64,000 bases of DNA from Oscillospiraceae bacterium. GTDB taxonomy: Bacteria; Bacillota; Clostridia; Oscillospirales; Oscillospiraceae. A program made the translations under genes and the position numbers. Shown in pieces: positions 1 to 10,680 of the stretch. The stretch lies in contig WQXY01000004.1 of assembly GCA_009781515.1 (NCBI GenBank), positions 28,618-92,617 on the forward strand, given 5' to 3'. Position 1 is the first letter of the stretch. The number at the start of each line of letters is the position of its first letter. The notes beneath the pieces were generated by a model. That model searched no databases. It was given only the letters and a program-made list of their open reading frames with translations, and was not told where the DNA came from.

Positions 1-1394
1 TCAGTGTACTTGGCTATTCCGAGCAGGTGGCACGGCGAAGACTCCACTCGGGCGGACTTAAGATTATTGCCACAATAAATCCCGAAATGCAGGCTATAGT
101 CGATGAAATATACAACAATCCCGAAAGTCTTCCCGAAGTAAAAGGCTCTGCTCAGCAGCTTCAATCATCTATTGTCATTGCAGACCCGTACAGCGGCGAG
201 ATACTCGCATTATCGGGAGGTGTCGGCAGAAAGACACGTAACCTGCCGCTCAACCGTGCAACGCAATCACGCAGACCACCCGGCTCTGCGATTAAGCCTA
301 TATCTGCCTATGCCCTTGCCCTTGATTTAGGCATTTTAACACCTGAAACAACTTACAACGACGCTGCCAATATCGAACTGTCGGGTACAACATGGATGCC
401 CCGAAACGCAAACCGTCGTTACAGCGGCGTAGTTACTGTCAGAGCTGCACTTCGTGCGTCCATAAATACTGTAGCAGCTATGGTTATTGACCAACTCACT
501 CCGACATCATCTTTCTTGTTTATGAGAGATACCTTGGGCTTTAACCTCGACCCTGCCGATGAAGACTACGCTCCCCTTGCCGCAGGGCAGCTCACTTGGG
601 GTGCAAGCACACGCGAAATGACATCGGCATATACCATGTTCCCGAATGCCGGTGTGCGGGTGGAGCTTCGCAGCTTTTCTATGATTTATGACCATAATGG
701 TGATGTGCTGCTCGATAATACGCAGCCAAAGGATTTTTATGCCATAAGTGAGGTATCGGCATTTTGGATGACGGATATGCTTCGTGACGCAGTTGTTTCC
801 GGTACAGGTGGCTCTGCTAATCTCGGGTCACGTATGCCGACAGCCGGTAAAACAGGTACATCAACCGACAGTAAAGACCGTTGGTTTATCGGCTTTACCC
901 CTTATTACATTGCCGCCGTATGGACAGGATATGATACTCCTGCTCAAATGACGTCAACAGGTAATCCTGCCGCTCAAATATGGAAAATGGTAATGGCGCC
1001 AATCCATGAGAGCCTTGACACAAAATATTTCAGCAGACCCGACAATGTTGACCTCCCGCCTGTTACAAGCCCATGGGAGCTTGAGCAGACAACATATACA
1101 GTCAGAGGCGTTGATATACTCGGTAATTTACTCTTTGAATATACCGAAGAAACTACAATCGGTGCTGAGGTAACAGCAAATGCTCCGTTTATAGAGGGCT
1201 TTAGACTTCTCGGACAGCAACTTGGTGCACTTCAAGTCACTGCCGATGAAAACCGAAATCTTATACTCTTCCTCTACGAGCCGGACATACCCGAGGAAAC
1301 ACCCGAGCCGCCTCCGACGCCCACACCTACACCCACTCCAACGCCTACGCCTACACCACCGCTACCGCCTGATCCGCCACCCCCCGACCCGTAA
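1..1394 (+). CDS. Class A penicillin-binding protein (PBP1A-type), 3' part
   Basis: This is the C-terminal part of a bifunctional peptidoglycan glycosyltransferase/transpeptidase; the frame is open to the left edge, so the listed GTG at 27 is only an internal codon. The transition into the transpeptidase domain is visible (GLKIIATINPEMQ). The penicillin-binding motifs are SAIK (catalytic Ser), SIN (SxN) and KTGTS. A family-typical KDRWFIGFTP segment follows KTG. The protein ends in a roughly 30-residue Pro/Thr/Glu tail (PTPTPTP), probably a wall-spanning linker. The N-terminal membrane anchor and glycosyltransferase domain lie outside the window. It converges on eno. It would act outside the membrane in cell-wall polymerisation. 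Confidence 0.93.
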   Translation, partial: SVLGYSEQVARRRLHSGGLKIIATINPEMQAIVDEIYNNPESLPEVKGSAQQLQSSIVIADPYSGEILALSGGVGRKTRNLPLNRATQSRRPPGSAIKPISAYALALDLGILTPETTYNDAANIELSGTTWMPRNANRRYSGVVTVRAALRASINTVAAMVIDQLTPTSSFLFMRDTLGFNLDPADEDYAPLAAGQLTWGASTREMTSAYTMFPNAGVRVELRSFSMIYDHNGDVLLDNTQPKDFYAISEVSAFWMTDMLRDAVVSGTGGSANLGSRMPTAGKTGTSTDSKDRWFIGFTPYYIAAVWTGYDTPAQMTSTGNPAAQIWKMVMAPIHESLDTKYFSRPDNVDLPPVTSPWELEQTTYTVRGVDILGNLLFEYTEETTIGAEVTANAPFIEGFRLLGQQLGALQVTADENRNLILFLYEPDIPEETPEPPPTPTPTPTPTPTPTPPLPPDPPPPDP

Positions 1395-1404
1395 TATTGT
1401 GTAT

Positions 1405-1438
1405 AAAAAATAGAACCCCAAATGGAGTTCTATTTTTT
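1405..1438. terminator. Bidirectional intrinsic terminator between PBP and eno
   Basis: The arms AAAAAATAGAAC and GTTCTATTTTTT enclose a short loop, so A and T tracts lie on both sides. It sits between two convergent genes, 10 bases after the PBP stop and 13 bases beyond the eno stop, and could serve both. Confidence 0.8.
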
Positions 1439-1451
1439 ATACTTTGTTTTC

Positions 1452-2800
<1,349 letters not shown>

Positions 2801-4318
2801 TTAAGTTATAAGCGAAATACCGGTCATAACATCAGGCTTTTCTACGCCAAGCATTTTAAGCAGTGTTGGCGATATGTCGGCAAGCCTGCCTGATTTCAAC
2901 CCTACGTCAGCGCCGCATATAATCAGCGGAACAGGGTTAATACTGTGCGCTGTGCAGGGGCTGACACCGTCATCTGCAAGCATTACTTCGGCATTGCCGT
3001 GGTCTGATGTGACAACGAGAGTACCACTGACCTGCTTTGTGGCTTCCTGCACCTTTCCGACACATGCATCAACTGTTTCTACAGCTTTAATTGCCGCGTC
3101 ATAAATGCCTGTGTGCCCTACCATGTCACAGTTTGCAAAGTTGATAATTATAACATCAAATTTAGCCTCGAGTATTTCGGCACATGCGGCCTGCGCAACC
3201 TTAACTGCCGACATTTCGGGAATTAAATCATATGTCGGAAACTCCTTGGGTGACGGAATGAGAATACGCTCTTCATTTTTGAAAGGTTCTTCCACACCGC
3301 CGTTAAAAAAGAATGTCACATGGGCATACTTTTCCGTTTCGGCTATACGAAGCTGACTGAGACCTGCTTTACTGATTACCTCGCCAAATGTCTGTTCCGG
3401 AAAATCGGGAGGGTATGCAATGAGCACATTTTCGATTGTTTCATCGTATTGTGTCATGCAGATATAGGTGAGGTCAAATCTGCCGTTTTTCCTCTCAAAG
3501 CCGGTGAAATCTTCGTCGACAAAGGCTCTTGTGATTTCTCTCGCCCTGTCGGGTCTGAAATTAAAGAATATGACACTGTCGTTTTCTTTAATCAAACCGT
3601 CCTTATCACAAACAACAGGCTTTACAAACTCGTCATATACTTTATTGTCATATGATTTTTGCATTGCGGCTATCGGGTCGCTGATACAATCACCGTCACC
3701 GAATACCATGGCATTATATGCCTGTTCAACTCTGTCCCAGCGGTTGTCACGGTCCATTGCGTAGAAGCGTCCCATAATGGTAGCTATCTTGCCGACGCCG
3801 ATTTTATCGCATTCTTGCACTAATTCCTCTATTGAAGCCTTGCCGCTGTCGGGTGCTACATCGCGCCCGTCCATAAACGCATGGACATATACTTTTGTAA
3901 GCCCTTTTCTCTTGGCAAGCTCCAAAATTCCAAACAGATGCTTGATATGACTGTGCACCCCGCCCGGTGATACAAGACCAAGCAGGTGTAAGGCACTGTC
4001 TTTTTCCTTGCAGTTTTCGACTGCCTTGAGCAGTGCTTCGTTTTCAAAGAATGTGCCGAGTGCTATCTCACGAGTTATCTTCGGCAGGTCTTGATAAACC
4101 ACACGTCCTGCTCCGATGTTTGTATGCCCAACCTCGCTGTTACCCATTTGCCCGTCGGGCAGTCCCACATCTTCACCGGAAGCTGATAACGTCGTATTCG
4201 GACAGCTTCTAAAAAGCTCATCGAGCACAGGTGTTTTTGCATTTGCCACTGCATTACCCGCAGTGGGAGCATCAAGACCGTACCCGTCCATTATTACCAT
4301 TACTAAAGGCTTTTTCAT
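2801..4318 (-). CDS. gpmI: 2,3-bisphosphoglycerate-independent phosphoglycerate mutase
   Basis: This enzyme interconverts 3- and 2-phosphoglycerate using two Mn ions and no bisphosphoglycerate cofactor. The 505-residue length matches the family. Metal-binding and catalytic motifs of the alkaline-phosphatase fold are visible: VIMDGYG at the N-terminus, the phosphoserine loop NSEVGHTNIGAGR near residue 60, the substrate segment HAFMDGRD, and the C-terminal TSDHGNAE and TAHSINPVPL metal ligands. AGGAG lies 7 bases before the ATG. It lies 16 bases after tpiA and about 50 bases before eno, within the glycolytic operon. Confidence 0.98.
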   Translation of the reverse strand: MKKPLVMVIMDGYGLDAPTAGNAVANAKTPVLDELFRSCPNTTLSASGEDVGLPDGQMGNSEVGHTNIGAGRVVYQDLPKITREIALGTFFENEALLKAVENCKEKDSALHLLGLVSPGGVHSHIKHLFGILELAKRKGLTKVYVHAFMDGRDVAPDSGKASIEELVQECDKIGVGKIATIMGRFYAMDRDNRWDRVEQAYNAMVFGDGDCISDPIAAMQKSYDNKVYDEFVKPVVCDKDGLIKENDSVIFFNFRPDRAREITRAFVDEDFTGFERKNGRFDLTYICMTQYDETIENVLIAYPPDFPEQTFGEVISKAGLSQLRIAETEKYAHVTFFFNGGVEEPFKNEERILIPSPKEFPTYDLIPEMSAVKVAQAACAEILEAKFDVIIINFANCDMVGHTGIYDAAIKAVETVDACVGKVQEATKQVSGTLVVTSDHGNAEVMLADDGVSPCTAHSINPVPLIICGADVGLKSGRLADISPTLLKMLGVEKPDVMTGISLIT

Positions 4319-4334
4319 TTAAGCTCCTAATTTT

Positions 4335-5111
4335 TTATTGATTTGCAGCGTTGATTATAACAGCAAAAGCATCAGGCTTTAGCGAAGCTCCGCCTATTAA
4401 ACCGCCGTCTATATCGGGCTGAGCGAGCAACTCTTTTGCATTTTTATCATTCATCGAACCGCCGTATTGAATAGTGATTGAAGCAGCTGATTTTTCACAG
4501 TAGAGTTTTGCAAGCACATCTCTGATAACCTTACAAACTTCTTGTGCATCTTCGGGAGTTGCTGTTTTGCCTGTTCCGATTGCCCATACCGGTTCATAAG
4601 CAATAATTATTTTACCTAATTCTTCACCGCCCGGAACATTTTTTAGTGCAGTTTCTACTTGTTTTGTTACAAGGGAGTTTGTTATTCCCTGCTCTCTTTG
4701 CTCTAATGTTTCACCTACACAAACAATAGCTGTCATTGGAGTTTTGAGTGCTGCCAAAGTTTTTTCATTGACTGACTCATCGGTTTCTCCGTAATATTGG
4801 CGTCTTTCACTATGGCCGATAATAACATACTGAGTGCCGATATCTGTAAGCTGAGTAGCGGAAACCTCACCTGTATATGCACCGGACTCATGTTGACTCA
4901 TATTTTGAGCACCAACTCCGACACCTGTACCCTTAAATACATCAAGTGCCGATGGTAAGAGCACAAAAGGCGTGCAAATAGCAGCCTCACACCATGCCGA
5001 GTAGCCCGAAATAAGAGGCATAAGTTCATCCTTAAATGCTTTAATTTCCGAAGCAAGCATATTCATTTTCCAGTTTCCTGCAATAACAGTTTTTCTCAGT
5101 TCTCTATTCAT
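4335..5111 (-). CDS. tpiA: Triosephosphate isomerase
   Basis: It interconverts dihydroxyacetone phosphate and glyceraldehyde 3-phosphate in the cytoplasm. The 258-residue single-domain barrel carries the substrate lysine motif AGNWKMN, the electrophilic histidine in IIGHSERR, the catalytic glutamate and flexible loop in AYEPVWAIGTGKTATP, and the phosphate-binding IQYGGSMN and GLIGGASL segments. It is the second gene of the pgk-tpiA-gpmI-eno operon, separated from pgk by a 130-bp gap containing a stable hairpin. Confidence 0.98.
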   Translation of the reverse strand: MNRELRKTVIAGNWKMNMLASEIKAFKDELMPLISGYSAWCEAAICTPFVLLPSALDVFKGTGVGVGAQNMSQHESGAYTGEVSATQLTDIGTQYVIIGHSERRQYYGETDESVNEKTLAALKTPMTAIVCVGETLEQREQGITNSLVTKQVETALKNVPGGEELGKIIIAYEPVWAIGTGKTATPEDAQEVCKVIRDVLAKLYCEKSAASITIQYGGSMNDKNAKELLAQPDIDGGLIGGASLKPDAFAVIINAANQ

Positions 5112-5163
5112 AATATACCTTTCTTTCTATTCATTTTAGCCCGTAGCAGGTGGTTTGGATCGG

Positions 5164-5208
5164 ATTTTTCGCGTAACAAGGGCGACAAGACCCGTGTTAG
5201 CGAAAAAT
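5164..5208 (-). other. Hairpin in the pgk-tpiA intergenic region
   Basis: The arms ATTTTTCGC and GCGAAAAAT flank an imperfectly paired inner stem and an 8-base loop. The 130-bp spacer is the largest gap inside this operon. The right arm contributes an A/T run, so partial termination or mRNA processing between pgk and tpiA is plausible, but neither is shown by sequence alone. Confidence 0.5.
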
Positions 5209-5243
5209 TTGAGACAAATTACCTGTTATGGGCGAAGATTATT

Positions 5244-6434
5244 TTATGCATCAAGTAAACAGGCAATTCCCGGTAGGATTTTGCCTTCCATAAATTCGAG
5301 TGATGCCCCACCGCCTGTGGAAATATGCGATATCTTCTCCGCAACACCAAACTTACGGACTGCAGCAGCAGAGTCACCGCCGCCGATGACGGAAACCGCA
5401 TCGCAGTTTGCTACGGCATTTGCAACCGCACGTGTACCCTCTGCAAACTTCGAAAATTCAAACACACCCATAGGACCGTTCCAGACAATGGTTCCCGCTT
5501 TTTCTATTTCGGCAACAAACTCGGCTACAGCACGTGGACCGATATCCATAGCCATCATGCCGTCGGGAATTGCATTGGAGTCGAATGTCTTGGGTTCAAC
5601 ATCGTTTGAAAACTCGGCGCCTGCTATAGAGTCTACCGGAAGCAGCAGTTTTACGCCGCGCTCCTTGGCTTCCTCTTTGCACTTTAGCACGGACTCAAGC
5701 TGCTCGTCTTCACAAAGCGAGTTGCCGATTGTTCCGCCCTCTGCCTTAAAGAATGTATATGCCATTCCACCGCCGATTATTATACTGTCGGCAATTTTGA
5801 GCAGATTTGAAATAACTGCAAGCTTGTCGGAAACCTTGGCGCCGCCGAGAATGGCAACAAGAGGTCTTTTCGGACTTGATATCGCACCGCCGATATAATC
5901 AAGCTCCTCTTTTAACAAAAAGCCTGAAACTGCGGGCAGGTAGTGTGATACACCCTCTGTTGAAGCATGCGCACGGTGCACGCTGCCAAAAGCGTCGGAT
6001 ACAAACACATCTGCCATTGAAGCAAGTTTTTTTGCAAACTCGGGGTCGTTTTTTTCTTCCTCGGCATGAAAACGTGTATTTTCAAGGAGCATAATTTCAC
6101 CGGGCTTTAACTGCGCGGCAAGAGCCGTTGCATCCTCACCGATAACATCCTTTGCCATTTTAACAGGCTTGTTTAAGTGCTTTGACAGACTTTCTGCAAC
6201 CTGCGCAAGTGAAAACTCGGGCTTAAACTCACCCTTTGGTCTGCCGAAATGTGAGCAGGCAATGACCGCTGCATTGTTTTTAAGCAGGTATTCAATCGTT
6301 GGAATAGCTGCAATAATACGCCCCTCGTCTCTGATTTTTCCTGTTTCCTTGTCAATGGGAACATTAAAATCACAACGCAGGAGCACTTTTTTACCGTTTA
6401 CATCAATGTCTTTAACTGATTTTTTATTATACAT
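5244..6434 (-). CDS. pgk: Phosphoglycerate kinase
   Basis: It transfers phosphate from 1,3-bisphosphoglycerate to ADP, the first ATP-forming step of glycolysis. The 396-residue two-domain protein shows the substrate-binding LLRCDFNVP and SHFGRPKG motifs in the N-domain, LLENTRFHAEEE, the hinge-region GGAKVSDKL, and the C-domain nucleotide site with NGPMGVFE, IGGGDSAAA and STGGGASLE. GGAGG lies 7 bases upstream of the ATG. It is the first gene of the minus-strand glycolytic operon, behind the terminator of the VanY gene. Confidence 0.98.
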   Translation of the reverse strand: MYNKKSVKDIDVNGKKVLLRCDFNVPIDKETGKIRDEGRIIAAIPTIEYLLKNNAAVIACSHFGRPKGEFKPEFSLAQVAESLSKHLNKPVKMAKDVIGEDATALAAQLKPGEIMLLENTRFHAEEEKNDPEFAKKLASMADVFVSDAFGSVHRAHASTEGVSHYLPAVSGFLLKEELDYIGGAISSPKRPLVAILGGAKVSDKLAVISNLLKIADSIIIGGGMAYTFFKAEGGTIGNSLCEDEQLESVLKCKEEAKERGVKLLLPVDSIAGAEFSNDVEPKTFDSNAIPDGMMAMDIGPRAVAEFVAEIEKAGTIVWNGPMGVFEFSKFAEGTRAVANAVANCDAVSVIGGGDSAAAVRKFGVAEKISHISTGGGASLEFMEGKILPGIACLLDA

Positions 6435-6457
6435 ACTAACCCTCCAAAATTTAATAT

Positions 6458-6502
6458 AAAAAAAGCATTTATGCTTTTTTTATGTCGCCCCCGTGAGGCG
6501 AC
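6458..6502 (-). terminator. Double hairpin terminator between VanY gene and pgk
   Basis: Reading the minus strand, a GTCGCC/GGCGAC stem (6484-6502) is followed by a second stem AAAAAAAGCAT/ATGCTTTTTTT (6458-6481) ending in a T run. It lies directly after the VanY stop and ahead of pgk, so it probably ends the hemW-VanW-VanY transcript and isolates pgk. Confidence 0.75.
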
Positions 6503-6514
6503 TATTGTATCATA

Positions 6515-7516
6515 CTACTTACGGAATGTCACTACGAAACCGTCTATATTATTTCCTGAAAGTGTCCTGTCATTTGTATTTTCAACATACTTTGGAAATT
6601 TTATAGCAGTATCTGTTGTAAAGTAAATAAAATACTCTCTGCCCTCCCACTCGAATGTAAAAGGCTTTTCAAATGTATACTTTCGTATTTCATCTAAATA
6701 TTCACTCAGCAGCCAATTATTTTGAAACATAATGGCTGAATGCGGAAAACCGACATATCTGTAGTGCCACGGCTCGTAAATAGTGCCCCCCTCTTCTACC
6801 CTGTCTTCGGGAAAGCTGAGAACAAACCCGAACCTGTGCGCGTTTATTCCAAACCATTTTGTCGGCTCATGATAATTGGCTTCGCGATAATCAAATGTAT
6901 GATGCACACCGTCTACCATTGCACCAAGGTCCATTGCAAGACCTGTATGGTGCTCACTGTGACCGGGAAGCGCAACACGACGAAGTGCCGCTTCGCGGCC
7001 GATTGAAGCTATAAAATCATCAAGGGTTTTTTGCTGAGCCGCCTTGTCACGATATCCTATATAAATATAGATTGTGTTCTCGCCGACTTCGTCAATATAA
7101 GCCTGCATCATTGCATCTAAGGGCTTGATAACAGATGCGCACAGCTTAGTCACGTAATCACGCCTCATTTGAAACGGTGCTGTTTTTTCTTCATTCACAA
7201 GGACAAGGTTGAGCTCGGACTCATAAAGATCAAAGCTTCGCTCCTTATTCACCAATAGTAAAGAACCCATGTGAATATGAACCGGGTTAGCTTGTTGTAT
7301 AAAAAAGTCATCTTCGGGAGGGTCATTATCGCCGCCTGAAATATCAGGTGTTTCATTTGGGTCCGGTGACGCTGCTGCAGGCGGGGTTTTTTCACCTTTG
7401 TCAGGTTCGTTTTGTGTTGTAAAATGCAAAAACAAAAAGGTGATAATACCCATAAAGCATATAGCAAGGCCTATGGGTATTACCGGTAATTTGTTATTTG
7501 TTCTTCTTTTATTCAT
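6515..7516 (-). CDS. VanY-like D-alanyl-D-alanine carboxypeptidase (peptidase M15B)
   Basis: This is a predicted membrane-anchored zinc carboxypeptidase that trims the terminal D-Ala from peptidoglycan stem peptides outside the cell. A signal-anchor segment (about residues 10-32) is followed by a Pro/Asp-rich linker (to about 75). The M15 core has IYIGYRDKAAQQ, the zinc ligands in HSEHHTGLAMDLG and the second histidine motif EPWHYRYVG. ATG at 7516 is preferred over the GTG one codon upstream because AGGA lies 6 bases before it. The gene lies downstream of a VanW-domain protein; no vanHAX genes are present, so this is probably housekeeping wall remodelling rather than glycopeptide resistance. 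Confidence 0.9.
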   Translation of the reverse strand: MNKRRTNNKLPVIPIGLAICFMGIITFLFLHFTTQNEPDKGEKTPPAAASPDPNETPDISGGDNDPPEDDFFIQQANPVHIHMGSLLLVNKERSFDLYESELNLVLVNEEKTAPFQMRRDYVTKLCASVIKPLDAMMQAYIDEVGENTIYIYIGYRDKAAQQKTLDDFIASIGREAALRRVALPGHSEHHTGLAMDLGAMVDGVHHTFDYREANYHEPTKWFGINAHRFGFVLSFPEDRVEEGGTIYEPWHYRYVGFPHSAIMFQNNWLLSEYLDEIRKYTFEKPFTFEWEGREYFIYFTTDTAIKFPKYVENTNDRTLSGNNIDGFVVTFRK

Positions 7517-7540
7517 CACTTTTCCTAACTTATTTTAATG

Positions 7541-9289
7541 TTAGGGTTCAGGTTCAGCTGTTGGCGGTGCTGTTTCCGGCGGAGCTGTCGGAGTAGGAGT
7601 TGGCGTCGGCGTCGGCTCTGTTGTGGGCGGAGCTGTCGGCGGTGCTGTGGGCGGCGGGGTCGGTGTTTCCGCAAGAGGCGGTCCAATTAGAATTACCCTT
7701 TGCTGCATGTTGTATGTATCTCTGGAAACGCGGTGTCCGATACGGTTGCCGTCGTCGTCGAGTATAGGCTCACCGTCTTTTGTAATCTGCCACTGCCATG
7801 TCTCAATAACACGTCCGACCTGTCCGGGGAGGTCAACAATTCTCTCGCCGGGATTTACGTCGGGGCTGTCTTTTTCAACAATTTGAACAGGCGTTTGACT
7901 GATAGTTCTTGTTTCAAGCTCGTAGAATATATCGTTTACTCTGGTGCCTATGACTTTAACATTTACCGTAACTCCGCCGCTTGTTGTAACATCTAATCTT
8001 ATAGGAAAGTCGGAGCTGTTCTTAAATCTGAAGTCTATAAGGTCGGTTGCGACTGTGGCGTCCTGACCATAAGGAAGATATCCGACAGTCAGGCTGTGAT
8101 TTCTTCTGCTGACAATTTCCAAATCCGTAAGAAGAAGCGCTGCGTAAATTGTTGATGATACCTGACATACACCTCCGCCGATAGTCGGGACAAGTCTTCC
8201 TCCGACTATGCCGTTTGCCTCACGAAATCCTCTTGCCGAAGTACGTCTGCCGACTGTATCATTGTATGAGAATGTTTCACCGGGCTGCAATATCTTACCG
8301 TTAATAAAGCTTGAAGCAAGTGTAATATTGTGAACACGTCCGGGCTGGCTTCCCTGAGATGCCGACCTTTCGGCAAGAACATCACGAAAGAGCATGGCGT
8401 TTACATCTTCCTGTGACAGCTCGGGCTCAATAGTTATTATCGGTATTGATACAGTTGCACCAAATTCTGCCGCTGCTACTTTTGCTTTAGCATCGTCCAA
8501 GTCGAATGTACGCCCGGGCTTACTTTCAGTGCCGCCGCCAAGCTGTGCATCATACATTGACGAGACGGGTTCTATATGTATGCCGTCAAAAATTGACTGC
8601 AGGTCAACTCCGTCTGCATTTGCCTCCGGTATATATCTTGCCGTCAGGTTTGTGTGCTGCTCTATGGCACGGGTCATTGTATGAACCGCCATGTTAAAAA
8701 CATCATTTGCATTGGCAGGATAGAGTCCCGTACCTTTTGTGACTGTAATCTGCGTATCTGTAACATTTTCGCTGTAGTTAAAAAGTGTAGCGTTAAACAT
8801 TGCCGTATATTCGTTTGCAAGCTCACGCAAAATGCTGTCGTCATAGTTTGGAGCGCTAAGCTCATTAAGCTCTGTCTTATCAAATAAAGCTTTTATATAT
8901 GTCACACCGTTTTGGAAAAATGTTCCGTCTCTGCCGAAAGCAAATGCTGCTTCAGCTGCTTGCGTGGCATCAAGAGCCAAGCCAACCTCATCACCTGTGG
9001 CGGAAAAACTTGTTTCGTCGGGGAAAAAGAGAGTCATGGAAATCCCCACGGCTTTACTTTCATAACCACTGTCAATGAGAGACTGCACTGCCTGCTCACG
9101 TGTTTGACCTGACAGATTTATCCCCTCTGCCCACACATTCGGAAAAACGGTATCGAGTGAGTCTGCATGATAGCTGACGCCAATAAATAAACCTGTCAGT
9201 CCGGTTATAATCACTAATAACAAAACAACACATGTTATTATTATTCTTTTTGTCTTTTTTCTTTTTCTGCTCTTTCCTACTAATTTCAC
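7541..9289 (-). CDS. VanW family protein with peptidoglycan-binding-like and G5-like domains
   Basis: A basic N-terminus (KSRKRKKTKR) precedes one membrane segment (IIITCVVLLLVIITGLTGLFIG). The extracellular part resembles the YoaR-like VanW family: PG-binding-4-like regions, then the VanW core (PGETFSYNDTVGRR, GIVGGRLVPTIGGGVCQVSST, RRNHSLTVGYLPYGQDAT), a G5-like segment (ISQTPVQIVEKDSPDVNPGE) and a Pro/Thr tail. VanW function is not firmly established. The ORF can open at 9379, but that overlaps hemW by 71 bases. GTG at 9289 lies 20 bases after the hemW stop with a GGAAAG site and keeps the membrane segment, so I chose it. Confidence 0.85.
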   Translation of the reverse strand: MKLVGKSRKRKKTKRIIITCVVLLLVIITGLTGLFIGVSYHADSLDTVFPNVWAEGINLSGQTREQAVQSLIDSGYESKAVGISMTLFFPDETSFSATGDEVGLALDATQAAEAAFAFGRDGTFFQNGVTYIKALFDKTELNELSAPNYDDSILRELANEYTAMFNATLFNYSENVTDTQITVTKGTGLYPANANDVFNMAVHTMTRAIEQHTNLTARYIPEANADGVDLQSIFDGIHIEPVSSMYDAQLGGGTESKPGRTFDLDDAKAKVAAAEFGATVSIPIITIEPELSQEDVNAMLFRDVLAERSASQGSQPGRVHNITLASSFINGKILQPGETFSYNDTVGRRTSARGFREANGIVGGRLVPTIGGGVCQVSSTIYAALLLTDLEIVSRRNHSLTVGYLPYGQDATVATDLIDFRFKNSSDFPIRLDVTTSGGVTVNVKVIGTRVNDIFYELETRTISQTPVQIVEKDSPDVNPGERIVDLPGQVGRVIETWQWQITKDGEPILDDDGNRIGHRVSRDTYNMQQRVILIGPPLAETPTPPPTAPPTAPPTTEPTPTPTPTPTAPPETAPPTAEPEP

Positions 9290-9308
9290 TTTGATGCACT
9301 TTCCAATC

Positions 9309-10595
9309 TTATAATAATTCGTTTCGTCCGACGAGTCTTCTGCCTCCGAACAGTCCCGCAGCGACAGGCCGTTTGTCAAACAATGTCATTTGTGTTTCTT
9401 CGCCCGTGGAGTCTTTTTGCCATGGCTTACTGATTTGTGTTCTTTGTTTTGTCTGCGCTTCAAGCAGCTCGCCTATGAGTGTGTTGGAAACCATAAAACC
9501 CTTTGGCGTAAATCTCCAGCGGCCTTCCTTTTGTGCCGCCCAGCCGTGCTCTTCGTACTTATGCATAAGCTCAAGCACAAAGTCCATTTTTAATCTGTAA
9601 ATATTATAATATTCTTCCTCTGATATGCCGTGGGTTGTTCGCAGTCTGAGCATCAGATACTCACCGGCGTTTTCAAAGTCGGACATATTTTCTTCATGCT
9701 CAACAATTCTTCTGCCAAGTCCGATTTGCTCAATATATTCGTTTACATCTTCCGTAAAGCTGTAGCGGCTCTGACCTACATAGGAGTGAGCACCCGGACC
9801 AAATCCGATATAGTCCTCACCGAGCCAGTATTTCATGTTGTGCTTACTTTCAAAGCCGCGTCTTGCAAAATTGGATATTTCGTATTGCTTGTATCCGTAG
9901 CGTGAGAGTATATCAACTGCATAAAGGTACATTCCCTCTTGAACATCATCATCGGGAAGAAACGGCGAGTCCTTAAACATAAACAGCTCGGTGCCTTCTT
10001 CGATTTTCAGACCGTAGCATGAAATATGCTCAGCTTTGAGCCCCGCCACTTTTTGAACTGTCTGCGCCCATGTATCTCTTGTTTGCGAAGGCAGTCCGTA
10101 AATAATATCAGCACTGAGGTTTTTGAAGCCCGCCTGCCTTGCATCTGCAAATGTACTAACTGCGTCTGCAAATGTATGTGTTCTGCCTATGCTCTTTAAC
10201 GTATTATCATCGGCACATTGCACACCAATAGACAGTCTGTTAAATCCGGCACGACGAAGCTTAATGAGGTCCTCTTTTGAAATACTTGCCGGATTAACTT
10301 CGACTGTAATCTCAGAGTCTATAAGTACATGACCGCTTCTTTTGAGCACATTTAATATATCTATGAGTCTCGATGTGCCAAAGTGGCTGGGTGTGCCGCC
10401 GCCAAAATAAACCGTATCAATCAGATAACCGTCAAGCTGTGCGGAGTATTCTTCAATATGCCTGATAATGGCTGTACTGTAAGATGGTATTAATAAATCC
10501 CCGCCGTCGTTTGATGATAATGAATAGAAGTTGCAATACGCACATTTACTTTGGCAAAAAGGAATGTGGACGTATATTCCTACCTTTTTTTCCAT
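9309..10595 (-). CDS. hemW: Radical SAM heme chaperone HemW
   Basis: This is a radical SAM protein of the HemN/HemW family. The cluster-binding CxxxCxxC is at residues 14-21 (CQSKCAYC), followed by FGGGTPS and the family signature WLGEDYIGFGPGAHSY, with a C-terminal HemN_C winged-helix region. The 428-residue length and absence of an N-terminal HemN extension favour HemW, a heme-transfer chaperone, over the anaerobic coproporphyrinogen dehydrogenase HemN. No heme biosynthesis gene is nearby. GAGGAA lies 8 bases before the ATG. It is the first gene of a likely hemW-VanW-VanY transcript, divergent from gap. Confidence 0.9.
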   Translation of the reverse strand: MEKKVGIYVHIPFCQSKCAYCNFYSLSSNDGGDLLIPSYSTAIIRHIEEYSAQLDGYLIDTVYFGGGTPSHFGTSRLIDILNVLKRSGHVLIDSEITVEVNPASISKEDLIKLRRAGFNRLSIGVQCADDNTLKSIGRTHTFADAVSTFADARQAGFKNLSADIIYGLPSQTRDTWAQTVQKVAGLKAEHISCYGLKIEEGTELFMFKDSPFLPDDDVQEGMYLYAVDILSRYGYKQYEISNFARRGFESKHNMKYWLGEDYIGFGPGAHSYVGQSRYSFTEDVNEYIEQIGLGRRIVEHEENMSDFENAGEYLMLRLRTTHGISEEEYYNIYRLKMDFVLELMHKYEEHGWAAQKEGRWRFTPKGFMVSNTLIGELLEAQTKQRTQISKPWQKDSTGEETQMTLFDKRPVAAGLFGGRRLVGRNELL

Positions 10596-10680
10596 ACTGT
10601 TTATTCCTCAGCTTGTGATTATACCAAATTTTATGTTTTTTATCAATATTAAATATGTATAAAATACTTAATAAAATACT

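Noticed and set aside
1290-1394. Tandem CCNACN repeats at the PBP end, resembling a simple repeat array
   Set aside because: They are in frame and encode the Pro/Thr tail; spacing and lack of unique spacers exclude a CRISPR array.
3105-3655. Plus-strand ORFs opposite gpmI, and similar long ORFs opposite pgk (5155-5898) and ftsW
   Set aside because: They are antisense shadows of well-conserved genes, with no ribosome sites or recognisable products.
6515-9289. Glycopeptide resistance cluster
   Set aside because: VanY and VanW homologs occur without vanH, vanA/B-type ligase, vanX or vanRS, so resistance is not supported.
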